Source of the DNA: Chrysopilus asiliformis
Taxonomy: Eukaryota > Arthropoda > Insecta > Diptera > Rhagionidae
Length of the DNA: 64,000 nucleotides
Reading direction: 5' to 3'
NCBI GenBank assembly: GCA_964034945.1
Contig: OZ035962.1
Span: 94,558,784-94,622,783, forward strand
The translations under genes were made by a program, and so were the position numbers. Below the pieces are notes generated by a model. The model saw only the letters and a program-made list of their open reading frames with translations, did no database searches and had not been told where the DNA came from. Shown here piece by piece: positions 45,814 through 57,839 of the stretch. Within the stretch, counting starts at the first letter, position 1, and each line of letters starts with the position of its first letter.

Positions 45814-48067
45814 CATAAAAAAAAAAACATGAAAAAAGTCTTATTTTCAAGTTTCTTTTTCTCAAATTGGCATTTGGTAAATTTCTTTAACTAGAAGTAT
45901 TTGAAGAGTGGCTTTTGTGTAACTAAATTCAAAGGAAATTTAATAGCTTTACGAATTTGCCGTTAATAAATTTTCTAAAATTAAAAGTTATTTTTGTAGC
46001 TGTAGATTGTAGCTTCCTCATAATATTTTAGAGGTCATTTTAGAAAGAAAGTACTTTTTTTTACCTCACAAATAAGGTCGATGGGCGTCAGATTTGCCTG
46101 AAATTTTTGATACAGGTAGGATTTAAGAGTTTAGTGACAACAACAAAATTTTAAAAATCTAGCCCCCCAAGTTTTCTAGAAAACCCGGTAATGATTTTCC
46201 TAATTTTCCAAAAAATCTCTTGTTTCAAAAAATCACTTGTTTAAAAAAATATACGCAAACGGCTTGTCTTTATGTAAAAATGCAAGGAAATTTTCTGAGG
46301 TTTTCAATAAAGCGAAAAAAAATTCTCACAAAAAATTCCACAACGCAAGAAAATTTCGAAAAATTCCATAAAACGACCCTTGTTCTCAAAACTCAACTCT
46401 TAAACTTAAAATCTCCATTCTTTTCTGTCGATACTAACTTTACTGACGTCATTCACATTAAAGTCAAATCAAACAATGCCTCAAAAATTAGTTAAATATT
46501 CAATATACTGGCGACAATGAGACTATGAATTGTTTTAAATTAGATCCAAATTTAATGTGAATTTCAAATGAAACTTTTCCACATGTTTTCCATGGTTTTT
46601 TGTTGTACCAACTTGAATAGCGTGTTTCTCGTAACTTTTCAATATTCTAATTCGAAGCGTTTTAGAATGGAAATTAAATGAGAAAGGGTCTTGGCCGATG
46701 GTGGGGAAATGCCTTTTTAATGATTTTTATTGCGAATAACGAGCGGCATTTATCGAGGAAAAACTTTTGCCCTATATTTTCGCGTGAATGAGCTAAAAAC
46801 ATGCCGCGATTCTTACCAAACTATACGCTACGGAAAAGTCTTCACACACTCATATGTTACATACTCGTACATATAATGACTAATGAGCGAACATATTATT
46901 ATATCTTCTTATCGAGTATATATTTATGAGTTTTACCTACCCAACATTACACACAATTTTACATTTCACGTTCATCTCATATACAGTCGTAAAATTGAGT
47001 AGGTTTTCATAAATATCGCTCCAATATCGCAACGTGGGTGAACTACACTATCGTTAGGCGATATGATGATATTCACCCAAACATGCGGCCATATCATCAA
47101 CGTGTGATGATGCTTTATAGTAGAAATCACACGTATTTTTCCTACAAATGAACAATATTCATATAAATTCGTATGTGAATGGTATGGAGGCACCATATGT
47201 TCACTCTTCATAATCAAATAAATTTCCAACCTTCCGTGCGCGTCTCGAAAACGAACGATTTTCTTATCGACTCGGTGATTTTGGAGACGATTTCCCCTTG
47301 TAGGGGGATTTAAGAGAAAATGTGTGAAAAACATATGGAAAAATTGGAAAATAATTTACTTTTTGCCGTAAATACGTTCGCATATAAATGCGGCGCGATG
47401 CGGCTGCTCACACTATGTAAATGGAGTCTAAATATTTACTCATACTTGCGGCATGATTAAAAATGTTACAAGTTTCCCTTGATAACACCATGGTTTTTCG
47501 TTAGTTTCGACCGGGCATTATGTTTGCCTACCCAAGAATACTGTAAGCATAACTATTAACATATTATATATACGGTCGCTGGCTATTTTTAGACATTATG
47601 CTTATGTTAATATCCAAATAAACGGTTATAGTCAGTATGGCTTTGGAAAAAGTGGTTCTTAGTGGAAACCGTACGAAGCGAAAGTAAGCCGGCAAATTAA
47701 AAAACCGCGTGCATATAAAGTAAGTCGGCTGCCTTACGACTATCGGCGGAATAAGAAAATGCCGATAAGATATATTTCATAGAAGGCATTCATTTTTTTT
47801 CTTCATTTTTTTATTTTGAGACAATCATTTTTGTTACGATTTTGTAGCTGTTTTTCCAAGAAATTCCGATTTATCTCGAATTACGACTTTTCAGGTTGCC
47901 AAGTTTATGTCCTTTTTTTGGGTGATTCGAAAGAACTTTTTTGTAATATTGACACAGAAAGGCATTAAAAAAAATTTTTTTTTTTTGTTAAAATCGAAAC
48001 ACATTTAGACTATGCTCTACGCTAGCGTGGAAGAATGCCTACTTTATTCAATACAATTTTATTAGAA
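45814..48067. other. No gene supported; AT-rich DNA
   Basis: A 120-codon minus-strand frame at 46972-47334 has no recognisable features. The part at 46080-46200 has phrases like GTTTTCTAGAAAACCCGG that may be an old repeat. Otherwise unique. Confidence 0.4.
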
Positions 48068-48505
48068 AACATAAGAAAAGCTACAACTGCCAGGGGCCAA
48101 TCGTCAAATACTCTATATGATGTTTATTTAAAAAAAATCCATTTGTATAAAATTGGGAAAAGATGTGGTCGGATTGGATTATGATGTATGGAATGGTTAT
48201 GCAAAATCATGTTCTAAACACATCTCGTCCTTATAAATTTTTCGATGCTATGCACCGTTTTCGAGAAAATTGAAAAATAGTATTCCATTTGTATGAGAAG
48301 GGGGAGGAGGGGGGGGGGCGAAGGAGTGATGATATAGGATTTTGATGTATGGATAAGTTATGTAAAATTATATTCTAAACACATTTTACCTTCATACTAA
48401 CCGTTTTTCTAAATATGTTATGCAATAATTACAGTTATTCTAAAATTCGAGGCTTGAAGAAAGTTTTGAATTTTACCACGGACAAAAAAACGGACTTCCT
48501 CGTGT
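48068..48505 (-). mobile_element. Family B Helentron-like repeat, copy 2
   Basis: AACATAAGAAAAGCTACAAC, GGGGCCAATCGTCAAATACT, GATTGGATTATGATGTATGG, CACCGTTTTCGAGAAAATTG and, after a G-run at about 48311-48318, a second unit beginning AGGATTTTGATGTATGGATA. It ends in a decayed GGACAAAAAAACGGAC array with the core largely lost. Same orientation as copy 1. Confidence 0.65.
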
Positions 48506-50187
48506 TTTCTCGTATCAGAAATACTTATTACTTTCTTATATGAAACAAAAACTACATTGGTAGTACAAAGGTGTGAAGTGGATGTGCAAATCAAATTTAT
48601 AGTCTTTATTTCAATATATTTAACCCTTGACTTAAATTATGGATTTCATCAAAATTACAGCGAATCTCTTCCATGTTCTGCAGCAACAAACAAATAAGTA
48701 GGGATATTTTTTTGATGATAACCATAAATAGTGCCCTACCGAGTTCCCTGTGCGAAAGGGGGTTTAATCCATTCGAAATGGCGATCTTCTACGAGATTGC
48801 CACGATATCGCAAGACCACTTTTGATACCTCGAACCGGTTAAAGTCTTCGGTGCATGGACTTTCCCCCATACCACACCTCCGCACATTTGCCAAACGATC
48901 TTCAAGTTTTTGTCAATCTTCCCCATTGCGATCACCTGAGAAACACAATCATCGCGATATTTAACAAAATATTGTTCGCGTGTGTGTTGATTTGTGGTCA
49001 CACATGAAAATTGGGGGGGTTTTTTGGTACTTTCTGACTTCAAGTCTTGAATTTTTCGTTCTCTTGACGTGTATATCTTTTGTTTTTGCTCAAGCCAGCG
49101 ATGACGAAGCCAGTAAATTAATACTTAAAAGGTGAATTGGAGCGTCAGGGTAAAAAGGAATTGCGAAAAGATGACGATGGTGTATTCTACTTTCTTACAT
49201 CAAGATCTATTCAATCTTATTAATGTTCCATCGCATCGGGTGGGTTTTCGCCTCTTTCGCTGATCCCATCCAATTTTCGAAAGATGTTCTCGTTTCTTTA
49301 CCACCAATACTTGATGACGATGTTTCGCTCTTGAGCTGCGATTTACCTGTTTCTTTTTTTCGTGGGATTATTATTCATATGTCGCATCAGATTTGCTACT
49401 TTGGTTTTATGGAGCTGAAATTTTTTATTGTATTACGGCTACATTACATTTTGCCATGCAAACTGCTTGTGAATATTCTCTTTTATTAAAATATAAAATA
49501 TGAACGATAGAAAGAGGGAAATGAAATACAACTAGAAGGCACAAACTTTTTTTTTTTACCTTTATTCTAATTTAGTTTGTATGTACTTGTAGAAGTGAGA
49601 GAGGATTGGTTTTTTGCTGTCTGTTTATTTGATTATATACCTGTCAGACTAAATTAGTCTTACCTCTAAAATATATGAATATAACCTGAATGTGTGAGAA
49701 ATAAGCTCGAAATGTGGATTTCTCTCGAAAAGAGCAAAAGAGAACTTTTTTTTATAGATTCCACACATGTTTTTAGTGTATTAGCGTGAAAGGTTTTATA
49801 TTTAATGGTGGTTTTCGATGTTTTTTTTTAATATTATTAATTTTCTTTCGTCCCAATAACGTGTTAATAAAGCGGGTTGTATTCACGTTTTATTAACCAT
49901 CTTCTTGTGTTTGGTGTTATTTTAATGGTAAACATGTATATATAGGTACGCTTAATTTGCAATTATAGGAACTGGGGCGAAAGTGTATCAATTAATTAAA
50001 TTTGCTGTTGGCACAGAAGTTGCAGACTGAGATCATGCATTAAAAATTGTCAATTAGAAAGGTGAATTTGTTTATGAATGCTATAAATAAAATATGTACT
50101 CACACCGTTCATAATTTTTTATGTAATCACCAGTGGTGTAACTACGAATCGGAGCCCTCCGCGATAATCCCATTGGGACACCCCTGT
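48506..50187. other. Mostly unique DNA with one short candidate coding segment
   Basis: The part 48727-49320 is less AT-rich than its surroundings and contains open frames on both strands (minus 48789-49043; plus 49004-49135 and 49223-49489). Only the plus 49004 frame has a recognisable signal. The rest is AT-rich without shared repeats. CAGTGGTGTAACTACG at 50130 looks like a hAT-type terminus but no partner was found. Confidence 0.4.
49004..49135 (+). CDS. Possible first exon or small secreted peptide (signal-peptide-like)
   Basis: An ATG frame of 43 codons starts with M-K-I, carries a hydrophobic stretch over residues 17-29 (L-L-T-C-I-S-F-V-F-A) ending in A-Q-A and continues with S-D-D-E-A-S-K-L-I-L-K, the pattern of a signal peptide followed by a polar mature part. 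It stops at TGA, but AAAAG-GTGAAT there could be a splice donor. In the next frame 49121-49215 reads a polar, protein-like E-L-E-R-Q-G-K-K-E-L-R-K-D-D-D-G-V-F-Y-F, as if a single-base shift separated two halves of one frame. It may be an exon, a frameshifted pseudogene or chance. A longer minus-strand frame overlaps it. Confidence 0.25.
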   Translation: MKIGGVFWYFLTSSLEFFVLLTCISFVFAQASDDEASKLILKR

Positions 50188-50756
50188 CCATTATTTTGGC
50201 ATGAGGACCATAGTTTTCCCTATTTTGCTCATAAAGGAGCCGCTCCATTGCCATGACTTTTTACCATGACAAAAAAAATGAGACACATTTATGTGAAGAT
50301 ACGTTGACGAGAAAGGGAGATAAGAATCAACTGCAAAAATTTGTCGGCAAATGCAAAAATAATTTCTCCTCTTTTGTTATGGCGATTTTATGGCGATTTC
50401 TAATACAATCACACATTGTCCCTGTAAGTGAATAGTAAGCACGGACACATTCAAACTGTTATTATAGCGTGATGTCATTTTTCTCCTTCGCATGCCAAAA
50501 GCTTTTTCTCAAAAGCTTTGTTACCATGCCAATTTGAACATTATATTCATAGCATAAGGTTTGATATTATTGCTATAAAGTTGTTAAACTGGAAGGGATA
50601 GCGTTTAACTTGTATTCAGTCATTCCTTTTTAGATCTACATAAGTCTATCTTGCTCTAGTTTCCTGCATTTTTTTGTCATGGTAAAAAGTCATGGCAATG
50701 GAGCGGCTCCTTAATGGTGATTAAGGCCATAGTTATGGTCCTCATGCCAAAATAAT
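50188..50756. mobile_element. Inverted-repeat element with ~90-bp arms, family H
   Basis: The left arm ATTATTTTGGCATGAGGACC ... AGGAGCCGCTCCATTGCCAT ... ACTTTTTACCATGACAAAAA (50188-50277) is repeated inverted at 50668-50756, with one arm carrying a small insertion around 50715. The spacer is about 390 bp without frame. Probably a fold-back or TIR MITE; superfamily unknown. Confidence 0.7.
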
Positions 50757-52739
50757 ACGATTCAACTCCTTTTCTGAATGAATGTGCATCAGAGATTCTC
50801 CAGGAAATGCGCCGTAGGCGAAATTTCTTCTTGATTTCTTTGAAAAGCAAGCACTGAATTACAAATTTTGTCATTCCGAAGAGGGGGCAGAGCCATGCAA
50901 AGGTATAGCGGCAACGGCGGAGCCAAACCTGCATATCCCTCTCCCTTCTCTTCACAGAAAAGTATATCTCGTTTCAATGGTTTTGGAGACTTTTTTGGTA
51001 GACCTCCCCCATTTTCTCTCCACCATGTAAATGAACCTTTATGAAATGTTTCACCTGGCAATATTTTTTTCCAAAGAGCCCTTTTCATTATTGTTCAATA
51101 AATCGATATATACTTACCAAATATTTATACAAGACTTTCAAAACATTTATTACAATATTTTTTAATTAATTAATTTTTTTTTGCCATGTAAGCACTATAA
51201 TTAACAATGAATTTCTTTTTTTTTTTAGGTACGTATCACAATGGTTTGAATAGCATCAGCCAGCACAGTAAGAAAATTAAAAAAAAATGATTTTTTTACG
51301 ATTTTAAAACTTGCTAGGATTTTGTTCTTGCCATACAAACTGATTGATCGTTGGATTGTTATAGGTATTTTTGACGAAAATTCGAGTAAAGGAAGGTCGG
51401 GTAATTGAGGTCCATATATCTATTTTACGTACCCACATTTAAAATAATAAACAGTAAGTGACGAATTTTTGCACATTTTGCTGGCTATGCAAAATTTTCT
51501 ATGCAAAATTTTCTATGCAAACAATCGTACGTAGCCGTTACTTTTAGCGAATCTTGTATTTTTGCTAAACGTCCAGGACCCCTTAACCTATAGTAGATTT
51601 TTTTTTAAATGACATCGGAATACATACGGGGAAGCATGTGCCATTTCCTTATTACAATATAATAACATATTCCACCACCTACTGGGCTCTATGTGGGCAA
51701 CCCTTTTCCTGCCGAGTGTTACTTATTTTCATAGCATAACTGCTGCCACCGTTCGCAACAGTCGAATTGAATTAATGTCACTCTTTTAGTCTTGTCATTA
51801 TGATTATGATTTTCGCTTTTATGTTGCGCGTATATGCGTCATCGGTCGTTGCCAATGCTTTTCTTATTCCAAGTCAAAAGTTGTTTCCAAAACCTGGCAC
51901 CCCTTCCAAAGTTCTACGTTTCCTTTTATAAATAGCACGATTTTCGCACAACATCTCTCTAGCCTTAAGGCCCCCGAACAGATTCTTACCCTCTTTTCGA
52001 AATATTTTCTGTTGCTGTTACCACTTTTCATAAAAAAACTCTGTAAAAAAAATTCTGGCTTGTTCCACTGAAACAAAAAAAAGTCCTACAAGAAGTAGCA
52101 AAAAAAGAAAGAAAGGAAAAACTAGAAGGAGGTGAAAAATCTAAGAGTGATGGAAATTTTCTAACTCAATGTGACTTTTGTCGTATAGACAAAAACGTGT
52201 TACAAAAAGTGAGTCAAAAGGTTAAGGATTATTTTTCTTATTCCCCTGGCTGAGTGAAATACCAACATCGTTTTCTATATTCAATCCCTTGAGTAACAAG
52301 ACACTTGTCTAGGTGCCTACCGCGCCCACCCGTCCACTGTTATCGCCAGGGATAGAAACTTTTGGCAAAGATGATTTTGAGGGATGCACACTATATGAAA
52401 TAATGTCTAGAAGTTTTTGGCTCTAGATCTCATTGCGGAGTCAAGTGATTTGTTTGTTTTCAAATTTTCTATTGAGTGTTTATGTTTAGGAGGCATATCG
52501 AATTTCCTTAATTTGATTTATCTTCAGTTTTCACCGCCGATTTTTTTTTTGTGTTTGGGTACTCACATCAAAAAAGGGTAAATATTTTCCGACAGTCAAA
52601 ATTTTGATTAGGGAAGTTTTTCACGTGCACGTTTTAAATCATTCCGTAAAGGATGTAGATTTGATAAAAAAAAACCGATGTGAACAGCACATGACATTCT
52701 TTGCAGAATTTACACTAAAATTTGACAAAAAAAAAATAT
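50757..52739. other. No gene supported
   Basis: Minus-strand frames at 50677-51088 run into the inverted arm of family H and have no domain. A short direct repeat, CTATGCAAAATTTT, occurs at 51486-51515. The rest is unique AT-rich DNA. Confidence 0.4.
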
Positions 52740-53067
52740 TGGTTGATATAAAAATACAAATTTTTATTTTGCAAAATCTGAAATATCTCGATAAAGGTAA
52801 ATTATATCGATTTACGGTAAAAAGCAAAAATGTAGACAATTTTAATACCATTAATTCTGTTTTTAACTGTTTTTTTTCATCAAAAAACCGTTAGTTTGTA
52901 ACCAATTCGCAAACATCTTTGTTTTAAATTTTTCATGATAATATCTCGATAACGATAAAAGATAGCGAATAGCGGACAAAATTGTGGCAAACACTATTCC
53001 CTTCAATTCATCTTTATGTATATTGAATCACTAAAAACCCGGTATTTTTCGAGATAATCACAAAACA

Positions 53068-53564
53068 CTCAGGGTATTCACAATCCTCTTTTAATTTTCG
53101 GTATTCGGTATTTTCGGTAATATTAAAAGACTGAAAATATTCTGCTGTGAACATCCCACAGCACAAATTTGAGAACAGCGCTTTTATTTGATACGTGACC
53201 AAATCATGAACTGCGAATTTGATTGTAAAATATGTCCCATACCTTTAAATCCATGTTTGATGTATTCTTTTGAATTTCTATTGTGGCAACGGCTATCAAA
53301 ATTGAAAAAATTGCAGTCCGATGAGATAACCAGCGAGAAAATTTGACAACTAAAAACATTACTAGCGCCACTCGCGGTTGATTCTTGATACCGAATAACC
53401 GGGCCGAAAAACACGACTCAAGGCATGTATACAATTACCGAATCCGGTAATTCATTTTTACATGAACCAAATTACCGTCTCGGTAAAAATCTGTTAAATT
53501 TGACTGAATTACCGAGCGGTAAATTTACCCGCAATTTAAAAGAGGACTGTGAATACCCGGACTG
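53068..53564. mobile_element. TIR element with GGGTATTCACA termini
   Basis: The left end CTCAGGGTATTCACAATCCT with CTTTTAATT and, inverted, the right end CAGTCCGGGTATTCACAGTC with CTCTTTTAAATT match over about 30 bases. Inside are repeated ATTACCG/CGGTAAT motifs (53110-53130 and 53430-53530). It is about 500 bp; frames inside lack a transposase signature. Target duplication could not be fixed because the flanks are A/T runs. Confidence 0.6.
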
Positions 53565-53689
53565 ATTTTTTTTTTTGGAAATAACGGTATATTTCGATAA
53601 CCACTTGAGATACGCAGTTCTAGTAAGAGACAAAAATGCAGGATATTTTATTATCTCTAACTTTTGTCTACATAAGACTACGGAAAAAT

Positions 53690-53950
53690 GCGTAGTTTCA
53701 GAGTAACCGAAGTAATAATTTGAGGTTACATTCCGGTTAAGAAACGTATTTGAAACCATGGTAGCAAAACTCGAAAGTTTCACATTTGGTTTCTGTAACC
53801 TTTCAGAAACGTTTCAGAAACCCCCATTTAGAAGCTGGTTTTAAAATACCCGTTTTTGGCGGGTTTATTCGGAAACCATCTAAAATGTAACCAAAATGTA
53901 ACCTAAATTGAAGGTTTTTTTGTAACCACGGTTACAAATTGTTTCTTGGG
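53690..53950. repeat. GTAACC/GAAAC-rich repeat block
   Basis: GTAACC or GGTTAC occurs about eight times and GAAAC or GTTTC about nine times in 260 bases, in both orientations, for example AGAAACGTTTCAGAAAC and AACCACGGTTAC. This density suggests the subterminal repeats of a small transposon, but termini were not identified. Confidence 0.4.
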
Positions 53951-54200
53951 AAATTGCAAAAGACCAAACTGCGATTTTTAAAAAGCCGCCATATTGGTTA
54001 CTTCCGGATAACGGATTTCCACCAAAATTTTTTAGTATCTTCCCATTCCAGGACCAAATATCCGTATAAAATCTAGTAGTTTTTGAGAACTCTTATACAC
54101 AGACTGACGGACTGACTGACTAACGGACCGACAGAATGACAGACTGACAGACAGAAAGATATTTTTGTAATAATTCTCCCATCGCCTCAAGTGTGGTCAG

Positions 54201-55812
54201 GAAATGTTTTTTTTCACAAAAATTGTCACATAACTCAGAGTTAAAACTCGAAGAAAAATGTCGAATTTACAATCGAAATTCGAAATTATATTTTAAGTAT
54301 TTTGTCAAATCAAACTAAGAGATGTACAGTTTCTGGAAAATTCCTTGAAAATCAGTACTTTTTCGTTGGCTTTAAAAGTTTTTTTTACGAAGAAAAATGT
54401 TGAAAGGTCAATTTCAAGCTGTTTAATGTTCCACAATTTAAACGAGAGAAAAAGTAGCTGAAAAAATCATAATCCACTGCTAAGTGCATATCTTGTATCT
54501 ATAAGGTTACTTTATTATATTTGTTAAACGATAGATAAGTGGGTGCGATCGACGATGAATGAATGCTCCATTTTTCATGATGAACCTAAACCTCTCCACC
54601 ATTGCTCAGCAGTTTTTCATCGAAATACTGCCAATAGTGTTGGATTTATTTAACTTTCGCCGGGATCCATCATTTTGCTGCAACTTCACTTCTTCTGTGC
54701 TGTTTCTTTGTGAATAGTTTTTTGTGTGTGGGTTTCAAGATACCTCCAGATTAACTCCATAGAAGTCCAAAATGAGACTAACTGATCACGACATTTTATT
54801 GTTTGAGTTCAGACCGCATTTTGCTAAACCCTTTTTTGCCATCGTCAAACCCAGAAATGAAAAATGATTCAAACTTTGAAGCTGGTATCTATGCATACAC
54901 GTTGAACTATTGATAAAAACTGACTTAAAGCAGTCTATATACAAAACACGAGCTGATGTGGAAATATATAAACTGGATGCTATAAAGAAATACTCGTACA
55001 GATATAGAAAACTTGATTATCGTTCGCTAGCATTAAAGTCAATTGCATCGACATCCAGGAGGTGTTGGAATACCAGATATGATAAACGCAAGGATTGTAG
55101 GATAGGGCGTTAGTGGCCCATTCGTCCATTGAAATTCATTGCATTTCAAATGTCCGAGTCTGGCAAATTAATACGAGAGGCGAATAGCAATGGAACTTTG
55201 TTGATCGGCGTCCATAACGTAGACTAATGGCTGATTGCGTCCATCATTTACTTCCATTATTCGCCATTTTCACATGGTCGGAGTGGATATTTTGAAATTT
55301 CCAACATTTTCTGCAGGACTGGCGATGCATTTCGGTTAATACGTTGTCTAACTTTTGTTGTAGTCGTTATATATTTTTTTAAAACTGTAACGAATTAGTT
55401 TCTCATTTTTATCTCTTTAAAGCGACATTTTTAAATCAAAATGTGTAATCATAAAATGACATTTTTATAGGTGTGGATTTAATGAAATTCGTCATATATG
55501 CCAAAACGTACGATAGATAAAAAATTAACGAAAAGCGGAAATTTAATTATCGTCGGTCTACATTTGGGATATGATAAAGCGGTGAAACGCTATTTGGGAC
55601 AAAATTTTACTCTTTCTTTTTTCCCCTACAGCTCTTCAAAAGTTGCTAGAATAAAAATCGGCATAATTTTTTGGTCAAACATGTCTCCAATGGACGATAA
55701 CCGAAAGTTTCAACTCTATCGGTCGATTGATTTTTGAGCCCCCGCGTGAAATTGTGGTGAGCCCTCTCAATCTCATATTTTTTCGACGTCGAGAAATGAA
55801 ACACATCAGATA
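54201..55812. other. No gene supported
   Basis: Frames at 54910-55113 and 55498-55737 (plus) are K/R-rich and short, with no recognised domain. No shared repeat occurs until family B copy 3. Confidence 0.4.
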
Positions 55813-56475
55813 AACATAAGAAAAGCTGCAATTGGCCGAGGCTAATCGTCAAATAGTATATATGAGGACAAACAAAATTTTTATGAAAAACATAAGAAAA
55901 GGGGCCAATCGTCAAGGGGCCATTCGTCAGGTGCCAATCGTCAAATATTCTATTTGATGACAGAAAATATGTTTATTTAAAAAAACCATTTGCATAGGAG
56001 AGGGGTAAAGGGTAGCCCGATTGGATTTTGATGTATGGAACGCTTATGTAAAATCTTATTCTAAACAGATCTTGGCTTTATAAATTTTTCAATACGACTC
56101 ACCGTTTTCGAGAAAATTGAAGAAAAAGTATTCAATTTCAGTGCTGGAAGGGAGAGGGGGTGGTCCAACTGGATTTTAATGTACAGATAAGTTATCTAAA
56201 ATCATATTCTAAACACATTTCATCTCTATAAATTTTTTTGATACGATGCACAATTTTCGAGGAAACAGGAAAAAAATATTCCGTTTGTATGGGAGTAGGG
56301 GGACGGAGTGGCCCAAATGGATTTTGATGTATAGATTAGTTATTTAAAATCACATAGTCACATTTTACATTCATGGGGAACGAACGGATCGATTTCGCCC
56401 GTTCACACCTTGCCATTTACGAGAAAAAAAGACAAAATTTCAAGTTTCTAGCTCAATAAATACGGTCGAAAGACA
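55813..56475 (-). mobile_element. Family B Helentron-like repeat, copy 3, three tandem internal units
   Basis: After AACATAAGAAAAGCTGCAAT and a duplicated GGGGCCA-TCGTCA block come three units of about 150 bp. Each has GGATTTT(G/A)ATGTA (near 56021, 56171 and 56320), a CTAAACACATTT block and (A/C)CGTTTTCGAGAAAATTG or a relative, separated by G-rich links (GGGAGAGGGGGTGG). The core TTTCAAGTTTCTAGCTC follows, with a nearly lost array. Confidence 0.68.
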
Positions 56476-57733
56476 TAAAAATACAAAATCAAGGATATTT
56501 TCTAGGAGACCGAAAATTTGGAGATATCTTTTTTGAGGACCGGTCTTGGGGGAACCTAACAACTTGAACTATCCCGCTCACCTCCCGCCGCTTCATCTTC
56601 ACCCACTCCGGGTCTTACAACCATTAATTACAGATTTGCGTTACGTATTTTCTGGAAAGTCCGTTGTGATTATGTATATGTACGAATTCCTGGTTTCTGA
56701 AATATTTTTAAACACCGGCAAAAAAAAAACACGAGGATTTTTAAAAGCCTAATTATGGTTTTACATTTTGTAAATTTCTTTGTTTTAATTTTTCTGAAAT
56801 TTTATTAATAAAATTTCGCAAGAAATTTGTTTTGGTTTTTATTTCATTGTAGTAGTCCATGTTTTGATAGACAATTTACCAATCTTTTTTTCTAATAATA
56901 AAAACCCGGCGAGCGATGACATTTACTCAAACTTATCAGAATCACTCCCCAAAATTGACCTCAGCAAAAACTCTGAAAAAAAAACTAATCGCTTAATAAA
57001 ATTTGTTTAACGCTAGTTTAGCTACAGTTTCGATTCGATAGAATAAATTATTTTTGTTTCGATTCGGTTTTTTTCCCCGGCAGGGTAGCGGGGGCATCTT
57101 CTGGGTCTAGGCCTTGGAAACCTCTCGGTCATTTAATGTTCTTCTTCTTATTGTTGAATTTCAGCTGCTTTTTTAACATCCACATTGAACTTTAATGCTT
57201 GCGACGATTTTTCGAGGCTTGTAGTAAATTAACCTTGGAATCATATTCGCGATTATGTCATTCAGTGTATGCAATGTTTCACACTTATCGCATATATTCA
57301 CAGCCAGCGTAGTCAGTCCGCAACAGTAATGAATTTCATACGACATGCTAAATAAATGAGATTTGAAATCGAACAAAAAATACTGCAAAATGTTTTTTCG
57401 CATGTCATTAAAATGTGTGAATAGCTGGAAATGTGTACAAACATAAGACGAACAAAATTTCGGGGCACTAAATGCGTTTTACTTATTAACTTTTGAAGTC
57501 TGAGCCACCGAGAAACCTTGCGTGGTTTTCTTATTGAATTAGTGTCAGGTTTAAGTGGATGATCTATTAAACCAATTTTTTATCCACTTAAAGAAAGATG
57601 AAGTAATCTGAGTTTTTTTCGTACTTGAAAATATTCTAAGTTTAAATTTAGACACGTAATTTTGATTATGAAAAATTGTGTGCTTCTTATGCATCAAAAA
57701 TCATTACGATTGCTGAAATATGAAAAAAAACTA
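56476..57733. other. No gene supported
   Basis: AT-rich DNA with short frames only (56546-56752 plus, 57173-57403 minus), neither with identifiable features. Confidence 0.4.
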
Positions 57734-57829
57734 CACTGTTAAAACGTTTCCCACTCTCGAAAAAATCCGGTGACAAATCACGCTAAAAGTAAGCACCTTG
57801 CAGTGTTGATCGGAAAAAATTTAACACCG
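57734..57829. mobile_element. 96-bp MITE with TA target duplication
   Basis: The ends CACTGTTAAAACG and, inverted, CGGTGTTAAATTTTTT are imperfectly matched and flanked by TA (57732-57733 and 57830-57831). Inside, ACTCTCG and TTGCAGTGTTGATC give little extra structure. It lies just beside family B copy 4. A Tc1/mariner-like origin is inferred from the TA only. Confidence 0.5.
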
Positions 57830-57839
57830 TAGCGCAGAT

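Larger units (their letters stand above)
52740..54200 (-). mobile_element. Repeat family D copy 2, expanded by nested elements
   Basis: In reverse orientation relative to 21365-21930 it shows AATATCTCGATAA (52782 and 52940), AAAATTGTGGCAAACACTAT, a TTTCGATAACC block near 53590, the array region 54103-54160 (GACTGACGGACTGACTGAC and similar), AAGATATTTTTGTAATAATT and the end CCTCAAGTGTGGTCAGGAAA. A TIR element (53068-53564) and a GTAACC-rich element (53690-53950) separate these parts. Confidence 0.5.

Noticed and set aside
46972..47334. 120-codon minus-strand frame
   Set aside because: No recognisable features; the length is within what chance gives in 64 kb.
48789..49043. 84-codon minus-strand frame over a GC-richer stretch
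   Set aside because: It reads like protein in part but overlaps the plus-strand signal-peptide-like frame, and I could not identify a family or splice sites. Left uncalled.
50130..50187. hAT-type terminus CAGTGGTGTAACTACG
   Set aside because: No matching inverted end or 8-bp duplication was found downstream, so no element is called.
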